From NCBI RefSeq assembly GCF_900199635.1, contig NZ_LT962687.1:2480541-2544540 (forward strand): DNA of 64,000 bases. The letters run 5' to 3'. Made by a program: the position numbers and the translations under genes. The DNA comes from Anaerotruncus massiliensis (ex Togo et al. 2026). GTDB lineage: Bacteria; Bacillota; Clostridia; Oscillospirales; Ruminococcaceae. Below, piece by piece: positions 45,682-54,123 of the stretch (position 1 is the stretch's first letter; the number at the start of each line of letters is the position of its first letter). The notes under the pieces were generated by a model. That model saw only the letters and a list, made by a program, of their open reading frames with translations. It made no database searches and had not been told where the DNA came from.

Positions 45682-47148
45682 ATGTCCGAAATGATGACGA
45701 ACAGCAAACAGAAAACCCGGACGGCGCCCGTAAAGCCGCTGCGCCTCGACGGGCGCACCGGGAAGGAGGTGCGCCGGTCCTTCGGCCTCGACCCGGCGCA
45801 GCTTCAGATCGGGGAATCGCCCGAGGTGGAGGCGATGGGCGCGCGCGCCGTCGCGCGGGGAAACGTGATCTCCTTCGCGCCGGGCGAGTTCGCGCCCGGG
45901 ACGGCGGAGGGGCGCGCGGTACTCGGGCACGAGCTCGAACATGTGCGCGGCCAGGCGGCGGGCGAGGTCCCGATGACCGGCGGGGTGCTGGAGGAGCCGT
46001 CCTTCGAGGCCGCGGCCGACCGCGCGGGCGCGGCCTTCGCGTCCGGGAGCCTCACGGCCGCCGGGCCGGTGGACGCCGGCGCGCTCGCCGGGCACAGCGC
46101 CCCCGCGCAGATGAAAAAAAAGAGCTATGTGGATCAAATCCGCGACATACAAATTCCCCAAGCGCGTGCAAGAAAAGCGGGCGAAAAATGGAGAGGCTAC
46201 TCTCCAGAGAATGCAAAGGGAATTTTTGAAGGCGGAACCAGAGCGAGCGCAAACCCAATTATGAAGGAAGCCGGACTGCCGGAAGCCATGGCCCCCTTCC
46301 GGGATCAGTCAAAAGATCTCATCAAAAAGGTCGCCGCGCTCAAAAAAATGGGCGGTGAGCGGCACACCTTTGAAGGCGGTGCTTCCAAGTATTCCGCTGA
46401 GAGCGCGGCTGTCAGCGAAAAAATGTTTCAGATGATCATGCCCCATCTGGACGACCCGGAGGTACAGGGCTTTATCAAGGACACGTTTGCAAATATGGGC
46501 GGAAATTTTGGCGCCACCGACCAGTCCCCGAAAGGGTATTTCATGACCGACGTGCTTGCGCGTATGACGGGCGTGGTGAACGGGCAGGCCATGAGATCCG
46601 CCGTGCCTGCGGATTCCTTTGATTCCCGCAACCATCCCGCCAATATTGCGGGCGACGCGGGACAGGTGGGCAATTTCTTTTCGGAATGGCTTTCTGAGAA
46701 CGACAGAGACGCCGATTTTCAATCCATGATGGCCCCGGAACTGTGGCCCGCTTTTCAGGCGTTTATTCCGTATTATGACAAGGTGTGGAGTATCGGCGCG
46801 CCCAATATCCGCCCGGAAATCCTCGAAAAGACGGGGCTCGAGCTTCCTGCCCCGGCCCCTGAGGCGGCGCCCTATCATTTCTCGCCCGGGGGCGAGAAGA
46901 CCGCGCCGAACTACATGTCCGCCGAGCTGCCCGGGCAGAGCGACGCAAATGAGATGAGCCTTGACCAGCGGATGAAGCAGGCCCGCCTCATGATGGAAAA
47001 GCACAAGGGCAACAAGGAGATGACCCGGGCGTGGGCCGACATCATGGGCGGCCTGCAAAAGGAGAGCAACCCTCTTCCCGCCCCCGCCGCCCCGAAAAAG
47101 TCGCGCAACCCCTTCAAGCGGCTTTGGAGCAAAATCCGCGGGAATTAA
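45682..47148 (+). CDS. DUF4157 protein, probable eCIS cargo, copy 1
   Basis: The 488-residue protein has an N-terminal DUF4157 domain (about 15-125) with HELEH (residues 83-87), matching the HExxH zinc-protease-like motif of this family, which is strongly linked to eCIS loci and cargo. A central alpha-helical region (about 145-390) is more divergent and visibly lower in GC. The last 20 residues (KKSRNPFKRLWSKIRGN) are nearly identical to those of the next gene. I chose ATG 45682 with GGTGG upstream. Toxicity of the central part is inferred, not shown. Confidence 0.78.
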   Translation: MSEMMTNSKQKTRTAPVKPLRLDGRTGKEVRRSFGLDPAQLQIGESPEVEAMGARAVARGNVISFAPGEFAPGTAEGRAVLGHELEHVRGQAAGEVPMTGGVLEEPSFEAAADRAGAAFASGSLTAAGPVDAGALAGHSAPAQMKKKSYVDQIRDIQIPQARARKAGEKWRGYSPENAKGIFEGGTRASANPIMKEAGLPEAMAPFRDQSKDLIKKVAALKKMGGERHTFEGGASKYSAESAAVSEKMFQMIMPHLDDPEVQGFIKDTFANMGGNFGATDQSPKGYFMTDVLARMTGVVNGQAMRSAVPADSFDSRNHPANIAGDAGQVGNFFSEWLSENDRDADFQSMMAPELWPAFQAFIPYYDKVWSIGAPNIRPEILEKTGLELPAPAPEAAPYHFSPGGEKTAPNYMSAELPGQSDANEMSLDQRMKQARLMMEKHKGNKEMTRAWADIMGGLQKESNPLPAPAAPKKSRNPFKRLWSKIRGN

Positions 47149-47174
47149 TCCGCGCCCCGAAAGGAGAGAACGGT

Positions 47175-48635
47175 ATGCCGATGACCACAGCAATGCAGGA
47201 AAAGAAGGCCCCGGCCCCGAAGCCGCTGCGCCTCGACGGGCGCACGGAAAAGGAGGTGCGCCGGTCCTTCGGCCTTGACCCGGCACGGATTTCGTTTGCG
47301 GAGTCGCCCGAGGTGGAGGCGATGGGCGCGCGCGCCGTCGCGCGGGGAAACGTGATCTCCTTCGCGCCGGGCGAGTTCACGCCCGGAACGGCGGAGGGAC
47401 GCATGGTGCTCGGGCACGAGCTCGAGCATGTGCGCAGCCAGGCCGAGGGCGAGGTCCCGATGACCGGCGGGGTGCTGGAGGAGCCGTCCTTCGAGGCGGC
47501 GGCCGACCGCGCGGGCGCGGCCTTCGCGTCCGGAAGCCTCACATCCGCCGGGCCGGTCGACGCCGGCGCGCTCGCCGGGCAGAGCGCCCCAGCGCAGATG
47601 CTGGGCAGGAAGAAAAAAGCCGCCGCCCCAGTCCCGGCGTATGAGCCGATGTCGCCGGAGGAGGGTCAAAGCATCTTCGAAGGCGGAGCCCGCATGAGTT
47701 CTGGGAATAACCTGCACAGAAGGTATATGCCGGTCATGGGAAACGCGCTCGACCGCTACAATGCGTTTCTCAATAGCGGCGAGGCAAAAAAGCTGGGAAA
47801 AAAGCACGACCCCAATGCGGATGTTATGAGGCGGTTCAGCGGCGGGACCGGCGCGCTGGCCACAAAGGGCCTTCTTTATGACGATTCCACAATAAAAAGC
47901 GCCGACAAGATTTTTGACATCGTCTCCGACCTGGTGGATGAGCCAGAGTTTCAGAATTATGTCCGGGACCTGTTCGCGAACGAGGGCGGCGCCAATTACG
48001 ACAGAGTCAGGGAAACAGATCAGGCGCAGCCGGGGGACTCCCATTTCAGCCAGTATATGATGGGTACGCTGGCTGTAAAAGGTTTGGATCCGACCGCGCC
48101 CGCCGGGATGAAGCGCAGAAATGATATCTTTTCCAAGCACAAGGATCCAAAAGAGGCGCAAAGAATCTATAATAAGGCCAATGATAATATTGAGAGCCAG
48201 AGTTCGATGATGACAAAAGCCGCTGCGATCCTTTCAAAAGGCGAGGACCTCCGCCGGATTGACATCGAGCAGATCCCGGAGGAACTCCGTCCTTTTATTG
48301 GAAGATATGAGAGCATCCGTCAAAGGGTTTTGCAGACCGGCATGCCGGCCGTGCGGCCGGAGGTGATGGGGAAACTGTCCGATGAGGAACGGGCGCTGGC
48401 CCAGCCGGCGGCAGCCGCACCCACGGAGGCCGCCCCTGCTGAGGAATCCCGCTACGTCTCCCCGGGCTACCTATCCGCGAAGCACTGGAAAACCGGGGCC
48501 GCCGAGCCCATGACCGAGCGCCAGCAGGAGGTTATGAGCCGCTGGCTCGGCTCGTCCGGGGAGGCCGCCCCCGCCCCGAAAAAGAAGTCGCGCAACCCCT
48601 TCAAGAAGCTCTGGAGCAAAATCCGCGGGACGTAG
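47175..48635 (+). CDS. DUF4157 protein, probable eCIS cargo, copy 2
   Basis: The 486-residue paralogue of the preceding gene has an N-terminal 120 residues almost identical to copy 1, with HELEH at 81-85. The middle (about 150-400) aligns only weakly (shared IFEGG and DEPEFQNYVRDLFAN-like blocks), and the C-terminal KKKSRNPFKKLWSKIRGT tag is conserved. ATG 47175 follows AAAGGAGAG, 26 bp after copy 1. Two cargo genes with constant ends and a variable core suggest a loading signal at one or both ends. Confidence 0.78.
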   Translation: MPMTTAMQEKKAPAPKPLRLDGRTEKEVRRSFGLDPARISFAESPEVEAMGARAVARGNVISFAPGEFTPGTAEGRMVLGHELEHVRSQAEGEVPMTGGVLEEPSFEAAADRAGAAFASGSLTSAGPVDAGALAGQSAPAQMLGRKKKAAAPVPAYEPMSPEEGQSIFEGGARMSSGNNLHRRYMPVMGNALDRYNAFLNSGEAKKLGKKHDPNADVMRRFSGGTGALATKGLLYDDSTIKSADKIFDIVSDLVDEPEFQNYVRDLFANEGGANYDRVRETDQAQPGDSHFSQYMMGTLAVKGLDPTAPAGMKRRNDIFSKHKDPKEAQRIYNKANDNIESQSSMMTKAAAILSKGEDLRRIDIEQIPEELRPFIGRYESIRQRVLQTGMPAVRPEVMGKLSDEERALAQPAAAAPTEAAPAEESRYVSPGYLSAKHWKTGAAEPMTERQQEVMSRWLGSSGEAAPAPKKKSRNPFKKLWSKIRGT

Positions 48636-48677
48636 CCGCCCCGCCGGAAATCCCCGCCAAGACTGTGAGGGAACCGC

Positions 48678-50687
48678 ATGTCCTACTGCGAATTATACGC
48701 CCGGCGGGTAATCGCCGAATTGGAGCCGCTCCTCCGTCCGCAGGGCGGGGGGCGGCTCGCCCTGCCCGTCCGGGAGCCGGAGCGGGACGCCCTGTGGGAA
48801 ATCTCCGAAGCCCGCTTCAACCGCGTTCACGAGCTGCTGGAGGGGGCGGACGCGGCGCTTTTGGCCTTCGGCCTCTGCGTGGCCGTCCATGTCTACCCCG
48901 AGACGGCGGTCTACCTGCGGGAGCACGCCCACATCGGCGCGGTCACGGTGGAAAGCGCCGCGCAGCTCCTCGGCGGCGAGGGGTATGCCTTCGCCCCGGA
49001 CCGGCTGGAGGAGTCCTCCCGCGCGCTGGGGGAACTGCTGTGGACGGAGGGATCGCCGTCGCCCGATTACCGCGCGCCGCTCGAGGCGGACGGGCGGCTG
49101 GTCGACTGGCTCGGCGGCGGGGACCGCCTGCCGGAGGCGCTTGCGGGAATCTGCCGCCGCTTTTCCCCGGCGGAGCCGCTTCACCCGTTCTTTGCACGCC
49201 CCGAGCTGCCGGACCGCCTGACCGGCGAGCTGGAACGGCTGGCCGCGGCCGAGGAAGCGGGGGAGCTGGCCGGCGGCGCCTGCATCCAGATCACCGGGGG
49301 ACCCGGCGCGGGCAAGCGGTTTTTGCTTCAGACGGCGGCGGCCCGGCTCGGCTTCGGCGTCCTCTTCGCGGACGCCGAACGCCTGATGGAACCGGAGGAG
49401 GGGCCGCGCGCCTCCCTGCTGCGCCTCATCCGGCGGGAGGCCGTCCTCTACGGGGACGCGCTCTGCTTCCACGGTCTCGTGTCAGCAGACGACGAGCGGG
49501 CGCCCCGGCGGTTCCTGCAATGCTGCCTGGAGCCGCTGGGAGACCTGGAAGCACCCGTCTTCCTCTGCACCGATCCCGGCTTCGCGCTGCTTCCCTACAC
49601 CGACCGCCACACCGTCAGGTTCGATCTGCCGCCCTGTACCCGCGCGGACCGGATCGCGCTCTGGCAGGGCTTCTGGAAATACTACGGCCTAAAGGCCGAG
49701 GGGGATTTCGCCCGCTACGCCGCCACCTACAAGACCAGTCCCCGGGACATCGGCAAGGCGGTTCGGCAGCTTGCGCGGCTCGAACGCGCCGGGGAACCGG
49801 TCGACGCGGCGGCCGTTTCCGGCGCCTGCTACATGGCGCTGCCGCGCGCGGTCTCGGGCAAGATCGTACAGGTGCCGCAGGGCTGGACCCTCGACGACCT
49901 CAAGCTCCCCGAGGACCAGAAGCGGATGCTGCGCCATGTCTGCACCCATGTGCTCCGCCGGCACCAGGTCTACGACGAGTGGGGGCTGGAGAGCAAATAC
50001 CCCTACGGCAAGGCGGTGTCGGTGCTGTTCGCAGGGCCTCCCGGCACCGGCAAGACGATGGCCGCCAACATTCTCGCCTCCATCCTCGGGCTGGCGCTCT
50101 ACCGGGTCGACCTTTCGCAGGTGGTGGACAAGTACATCGGCGAGAGCGAAAAACGGCTGGAACAGGTCTTCGCCACCGCCGAAAAGTCGAACGTGCTGCT
50201 CTTCTTCGACGAGGCGGACTCCATCTTCGGCAAGCGCAGCGAGGTCAAGGAGGCCAACGACCGCTTCGCCAACATCCAGGTGTCCTACATCCTCCAGCGG
50301 ATCGAGGACTACGACGGCGTGGTCCTTCTGGCCACCAACCTGAAAAAAAACATCGACGAGGCGTTCATGCGCCGGATGCGCTATGTGGTGGAGTTCCAGC
50401 TTCCCGGCGAGGCCCAGCGGGAGGAGCTCTGGCGGGCCTGCCTGCCCGAAACGGTGCCGTCAAGCGGAGTGGACTTCGGCTACCTTGCCCGGCGGTTCGA
50501 GCTGGCGGGCGGCGCAATCAAGAATATCGCCCTGAACGCCGCCTTCCTCGCCGCGGAGGAGGACGGCCCCGTCACCATGCGCCACATCCTGGACAGCCTG
50601 CGCAACGAGAACCTCAAGCGCGGCAAGACCATGCTGAACCAGGATTTCGCGGAATACGGCTTCCTCTATGAGCGGCCGAAAGCCTAG
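48678..50687 (+). CDS. AAA+ ATPase of the eCIS, 3' copy (Afp15-like)
   Basis: The 669-residue protein has an inactive-looking N-terminal P-loop region (GGPGAGKR, about 206-213) and a complete C-terminal AAA+ module: Walker A GPPGTGKT (about 453-460), Walker B LLFFDEAD (about 507-514), sensor-1 LLATNL and FMRRMRY. It resembles the 5' ATPase throughout but is not identical. A terminal AAA+ gene is usual in eCIS clusters and is needed for particle assembly. A strong terminator follows. Confidence 0.88.
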   Translation: MSYCELYARRVIAELEPLLRPQGGGRLALPVREPERDALWEISEARFNRVHELLEGADAALLAFGLCVAVHVYPETAVYLREHAHIGAVTVESAAQLLGGEGYAFAPDRLEESSRALGELLWTEGSPSPDYRAPLEADGRLVDWLGGGDRLPEALAGICRRFSPAEPLHPFFARPELPDRLTGELERLAAAEEAGELAGGACIQITGGPGAGKRFLLQTAAARLGFGVLFADAERLMEPEEGPRASLLRLIRREAVLYGDALCFHGLVSADDERAPRRFLQCCLEPLGDLEAPVFLCTDPGFALLPYTDRHTVRFDLPPCTRADRIALWQGFWKYYGLKAEGDFARYAATYKTSPRDIGKAVRQLARLERAGEPVDAAAVSGACYMALPRAVSGKIVQVPQGWTLDDLKLPEDQKRMLRHVCTHVLRRHQVYDEWGLESKYPYGKAVSVLFAGPPGTGKTMAANILASILGLALYRVDLSQVVDKYIGESEKRLEQVFATAEKSNVLLFFDEADSIFGKRSEVKEANDRFANIQVSYILQRIEDYDGVVLLATNLKKNIDEAFMRRMRYVVEFQLPGEAQREELWRACLPETVPSSGVDFGYLARRFELAGGAIKNIALNAAFLAAEEDGPVTMRHILDSLRNENLKRGKTMLNQDFAEYGFLYERPKA

Positions 50688-50706
50688 CCCCCGCCGCAAA
50701 AGCACA

Positions 50707-50750
50707 GGGACCCCGGCCTTTTCAAGGAAAAGGCCGGGGTCCCATATTTT
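50707..50750 (+). terminator. Terminator of the eCIS operon
   Basis: A perfect 17-bp stem (50707-50723 with 50727-50743) closes a 3-nt loop and is followed by ATATTTTTC. It lies 20 bp after the stop of the last eCIS gene. Confidence 0.92.
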
Positions 50751-50802
50751 TCAGGCCCCCAATCGGGACAAAAAACGGAACCAGCCCTGGCCCCTTTCAA
50801 AT

Positions 50803-50853
50803 ATAAAAAAGGAAGGCTCCCAGTCCACATCCTTAAGATGCGGTCTGAGAGCC
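50803..50853 (-). terminator. Terminator after tRNA-Leu
   Basis: On the reverse strand an imperfect hairpin (50853-50815) closed by GGCTC/GAGCC is followed by TTCCTTTTTT. It ends transcription of the minus-strand unit just past the tRNA gene, facing the eCIS terminator. Confidence 0.65.
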
Positions 50854-50866
50854 AACCCACAGGAAA

Positions 50867-50954
50867 TGGTGCCGCAGAACAGACTTGAACTGTCACGGGG
50901 TTGCCCCCGAGGGATTTTAAGTCCCTTGCGTCTGCCGATTCCGCCACTGCGGCA
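50867..50954 (-). tRNA. tRNA-Leu (anticodon UAA), CCA encoded
   Basis: The reverse strand folds as a class II tRNA of 88 nt: acceptor TGCCGCA paired with TGCGGCA, discriminator A, encoded CCA, D-arm with GTGGCGGAATCGGCAGAC, anticodon loop CTTAAAA (anticodon TAA), a long variable arm (TCGGGGGCAACCCCGT) and T-loop GTTCAAGTC. It lies 40 bp downstream of the DHHW-like gene and may be co-transcribed. Confidence 0.95.
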
Positions 50955-50993
50955 GATTCCGCCCTCCTATCATACCCCAAGCGGACCGATTCG

Positions 50994-52121
50994 TCAAGAC
51001 TGGCGGCCCGGCGGCGCGGGCAGCTCGGAGAGCAGGGAGAGCTGGTCGGCGGAGACGTAGCTGTCCACCGAAAAGGCGAAGAGCACCTGGTTGTAGCGGC
51101 CGAGCCTGAGGCTTTGGAGCAGCTCGGGCGTGGCGGTGGCGGTGTCCACAAAGGTCACCTGCTCGTAGTAGATCAGCAGGAAGGGCAGGTAGCTCTGCAC
51201 CGAGCGGTCGCCGAAAATCAGCAGCCGGTTGATGTAGGAGGGATTGCCGATGTCGATGTCGATCACCGGGGAAATCCCGCCGAGCGGGATGTCCATCGTG
51301 CCGCCGAGCTCCTTTTTGAATTTCGGGTAGAGGGTGTAGTAGCGGCGGGAGGTCCCGTCGGCGCTGTAGTGGGTGACGGTGTAGCTGCGCTGGTACTGGG
51401 AGTTGTAGTTGTAGACCGACACCCGGTCGGGCGACACCTCCCGGTAGGGGGAGAGCGCGTAGAGATCGCCGTAATAGTCGTAGTCGATGTGCTCGATGGA
51501 GAAATCCTCGAGCGCGCGGGGGCGCAGGCCGAGCTTTTTGGCCACCGCCGTATAGATATAGAAGCCGCCCAGCCCCGTCGTGGTGTTGTCGGTGTTGTAG
51601 TAGATGTATTCGTCCTGGTGGTTGAAGAGGGTCGGGTAGACGTTGATCGCCGTCACATGCCCCGAGACGCGGCGGTAGACGTCGTCGATGAGCTGCGGCT
51701 GGTTATAGAGGGGCGCGATGCTGTCGTAGGGCACCTTGCCCTGCTGAACGGCGCAGGCCGTCGGGATGAGCATCACGTAGCTGGGGATCTGGTAGTCGTC
51801 CGCGAAGTCGATCATCGCGAGCGTGTTGTCGTTGATGACCGACAGGCTCTTGGGCTGCACGTCGAGGGTCAGCGAATCGCCCGAGATGAAGACGCCGTTC
51901 TGCTCCTTGCCGCCCCCCATATAGTTGAGGGAGACCTGCAGGCGGCGCAGCGCGTCGGAGGAGGGGAACCGCTCCGCGAACGCCTGCTCGAGCTTCGCAA
52001 ACGTCCCCGACTCTCCGGCCACCGCGTCCCACAGCGGCCGCCCGCCGCCGCGCAGCAGCAAAAAGAGCGGCACCGCGAAGACCGCCGCCAGAAAGACGAC
52101 GCCCGAAAGTTTTTTGCTCAT
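50994..52121 (-). CDS. DHHW-like exported protein with degenerate motif
   Basis: The 375-residue protein has an N-terminal signal anchor (about 7-24) and an extracytoplasmic SGNH-hydrolase-like domain of the DHHW type that works with MBOAT acyltransferases (KEQNGVFISGDSL, YVMLIPTACAVQQGKVP). The family's D-H-H-W is replaced here: residues 178-181 read D-N-T-T in YYNTDNTTTGLGGFY. The upstream partner is an MBOAT-like protein 36 bp away, also lacking its histidines. It may still help export or modify a glycan by another mechanism, or be a binding protein. Confidence 0.75.
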   Translation of the reverse strand: MSKKLSGVVFLAAVFAVPLFLLLRGGGRPLWDAVAGESGTFAKLEQAFAERFPSSDALRRLQVSLNYMGGGKEQNGVFISGDSLTLDVQPKSLSVINDNTLAMIDFADDYQIPSYVMLIPTACAVQQGKVPYDSIAPLYNQPQLIDDVYRRVSGHVTAINVYPTLFNHQDEYIYYNTDNTTTGLGGFYIYTAVAKKLGLRPRALEDFSIEHIDYDYYGDLYALSPYREVSPDRVSVYNYNSQYQRSYTVTHYSADGTSRRYYTLYPKFKKELGGTMDIPLGGISPVIDIDIGNPSYINRLLIFGDRSVQSYLPFLLIYYEQVTFVDTATATPELLQSLRLGRYNQVLFAFSVDSYVSADQLSLLSELPAPPGRQS

Positions 52122-52157
52122 GCGCGGTTCCCCCTTTCAGAGAATTTTTGCCTCCCG

Positions 52158-53492
52158 CTACAGCAGGTAGGCGGTCGTCACGACCAGCAGCGCGGCGGTA
52201 AAGACCGCCGAGGCGACGCCGTAGGTGCGCGGCAGGTGCTTCTTCCACAGGCCCGCGAACCAGCCGACCAGCCCCGTCGAGGACACCGCCGCCAGGATGA
52301 GCACGAGGTAGTGGGAGGCGAGCAGGTAGAGCACGCTCTTGCTGCTCTCGAGGGTGGCGAAGCCCCCCACGCCGAACATCATTTTAAGGAACCCGAGCGA
52401 CTGCCCCGGCGTGCCGCCCGAAAAGAACGCGAAGGAGACGAGCACGACGAGGGTGGTATAGAGCCACCGGAAGAGGGTGGGGATCCCGTCCATATAGCGG
52501 CTGAGGAAATAGCGCTCAAAGATGACGAACGCCGCGAAATAGACGCCCCAAAGTAAAAGGTTTAAACTGATGCCGAACCACAGCCCCATCAGGATGGTGA
52601 CGAGCAGAATGTTGAACACGCCGGAAATCACGCTGCCCTGCGCGCCGCCGAGGTTGATGTAGACATAGCGGCGGATGTAGCGGTTGACGGTGATGTTGAA
52701 GCGGGCGAAAAAGTCGTTGACGCTCGTCGCCTGGTAGGGGTAGTGGAAGTTGTCGGGCAGCTCCACGCCGAAGACCAGCCCGATCCCCTTGGCCATGTCG
52801 CAGTAGCCGGAAAAGATGAAATAGACCGAGAAGGCGAGCGTCACCACCATCGTCCACACCGAAAGCGCCGTCATATTGAGGGTGGGCATCCCGCGCAGCG
52901 AGCCGTAGAGCTCGTAGACCGCGTCCCCGATGATCACCTTTTTGCCGAGGCCGACGAGGAAGAGCCTGCCGCCCTCCCCCGCCCGCTCCAGCGTCATGCG
53001 CATCCCCTTCACCTGGGGCATGAGCTTGTTGTGGTAGACGAGCGGCCCGGCGTAGAGCCGGGGGAAGAAGAGGTTCATCAGCGCGAGCGCGGGCAGGTTG
53101 CGCTCGGCGTAGGTGTAGCCGAAATAGCAGTCGATCACATAGCCGCAGGAGGTGAGCGCCACCACTCCGAGCCCGAGCGGGAAATGCGCGCCCCAGACCG
53201 GGCCGAGCGCCCCGTAGAGCAGGAAGATCGCCACGCTTTTGACCGCCGAGCAGATCATGATTCCCCGGCGCAGGCGGGGCATCTTGGAGGCGCGTTCAAG
53301 CAGGCGGCCCATCAGGTAGTCGAAGAGGACGATGCCCGCGAGCAGCAGGAGGTTCTCCCCCTCGAGCCACCAGTAAAAGAGGGCGGAAAAGGCGAGCAGG
53401 ACCGCCGGGCGCCAGCGCATGGGGCTGATGAGGCAGACGGCGATCGTCAGCGGCAGGAACAGGTAGACGAAGGAGAGGCTGTCGAGATGCAC
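52158..53492 (-). CDS. MBOAT-family membrane protein lacking both conserved histidines
   Basis: The 444-residue polytopic protein has AlgI/DltB-like topology: GYCDMAKGIGLVFG, then a cytoplasmic-face segment FFARFNITVNRYIRRYVYI corresponding to the family's F-W-R-R-W-H-I-S block, and GLWFGISLNLLLWG corresponding to G-L-W-H-G. The block histidine is N266 and the catalytic histidine is F306. Known MBOATs need that histidine for O-acyl transfer. It is therefore a pseudoenzyme or a divergent transporter-like member. It lies upstream of the DHHW-like gene in the comEC-holA direction. Confidence 0.78.
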   Translation of the reverse strand: MHLDSLSFVYLFLPLTIAVCLISPMRWRPAVLLAFSALFYWWLEGENLLLLAGIVLFDYLMGRLLERASKMPRLRRGIMICSAVKSVAIFLLYGALGPVWGAHFPLGLGVVALTSCGYVIDCYFGYTYAERNLPALALMNLFFPRLYAGPLVYHNKLMPQVKGMRMTLERAGEGGRLFLVGLGKKVIIGDAVYELYGSLRGMPTLNMTALSVWTMVVTLAFSVYFIFSGYCDMAKGIGLVFGVELPDNFHYPYQATSVNDFFARFNITVNRYIRRYVYINLGGAQGSVISGVFNILLVTILMGLWFGISLNLLLWGVYFAAFVIFERYFLSRYMDGIPTLFRWLYTTLVVLVSFAFFSGGTPGQSLGFLKMMFGVGGFATLESSKSVLYLLASHYLVLILAAVSSTGLVGWFAGLWKKHLPRTYGVASAVFTAALLVVTTAYLL

Positions 53493-53526
53493 GTCCGCGC
53501 ACCCCCTTTCGTTGGTTTGGGCGGGA

Positions 53527-54123
53527 TCAGTGGGTTTCCAGGAAGGCGAGGAACTCCCCGCGGGTGTAGAGGGCGTTGATTGCCGAAAGCATCGCGTTGG
53601 CGTTCATGCGCGCGGGCAGACCGAGCGCGGCGAGCACGCGGCGGCGCCTGCCGGCGCTGTCCGGCCCGCCGGACAGCCCCCACTCGACGAGATCCGCCTT
53701 GGTGACGGGCGCGGCGCGCTTTGCCGGGGCGGGGGCGTCCTGCCCCTCCACGGCCACGCCCGCGCGCCGCAGCGCGTCGAGCAGCACCCCGGCGGGCATC
53801 CCCTCCACCCCGAGCTTGCCCTCGGCGGAGGGCTGCGTCTTGCGCCGCTCCTTGCCGAAGATGTCCGGGATATAGACATGGATGATCTTTTCGGGGTCGA
53901 CCGCGCCGGCGATGTGCGCGCGGATGCGGAAGCCCGCCGCGTCGGAGTCGGTCAGGATGATCACGCCGTTTTTCTCCGCGAGCGCGCGGATGTAGGCGAG
54001 CTTTTCCCTGTCGCGGAAGACGTCGAACCCGTCGGTCGTCACGATCGTCGCGTCGACGAGCGACGAGAGCTTCGCCTTATCGTATTTTCCCTCGACGATC
54101 ACCGCCTGCTTTAATTTGATCAT
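53527..54123 (-). CDS. Toprim-domain protein, RNase M5-like
   Basis: The 198-residue protein has an N-terminal Toprim domain (AVIVEGKYDK with the catalytic Glu, then VIILTDSDAAGFRIR with the D-x-D). A C-terminal region (about 138-195: TKADLVEWGLSG, RRRRVLAALGLPARMNANAML) resembles the RNase M5-associated domain. True RNase M5 trims 5S rRNA precursor. This one may be that enzyme or a paralogue, so I give no symbol. It overlaps holA by 4 bp. Confidence 0.75.
   Translation of the reverse strand: MIKLKQAVIVEGKYDKAKLSSLVDATIVTTDGFDVFRDREKLAYIRALAEKNGVIILTDSDAAGFRIRAHIAGAVDPEKIIHVYIPDIFGKERRKTQPSAEGKLGVEGMPAGVLLDALRRAGVAVEGQDAPAPAKRAAPVTKADLVEWGLSGGPDSAGRRRRVLAALGLPARMNANAMLSAINALYTRGEFLAFLETH

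Noticed and set aside
45682-48635. Assembly duplication of one DUF4157 gene
   Set aside because: The cores differ substantially and both genes have their own ribosome sites, so they are true paralogues.
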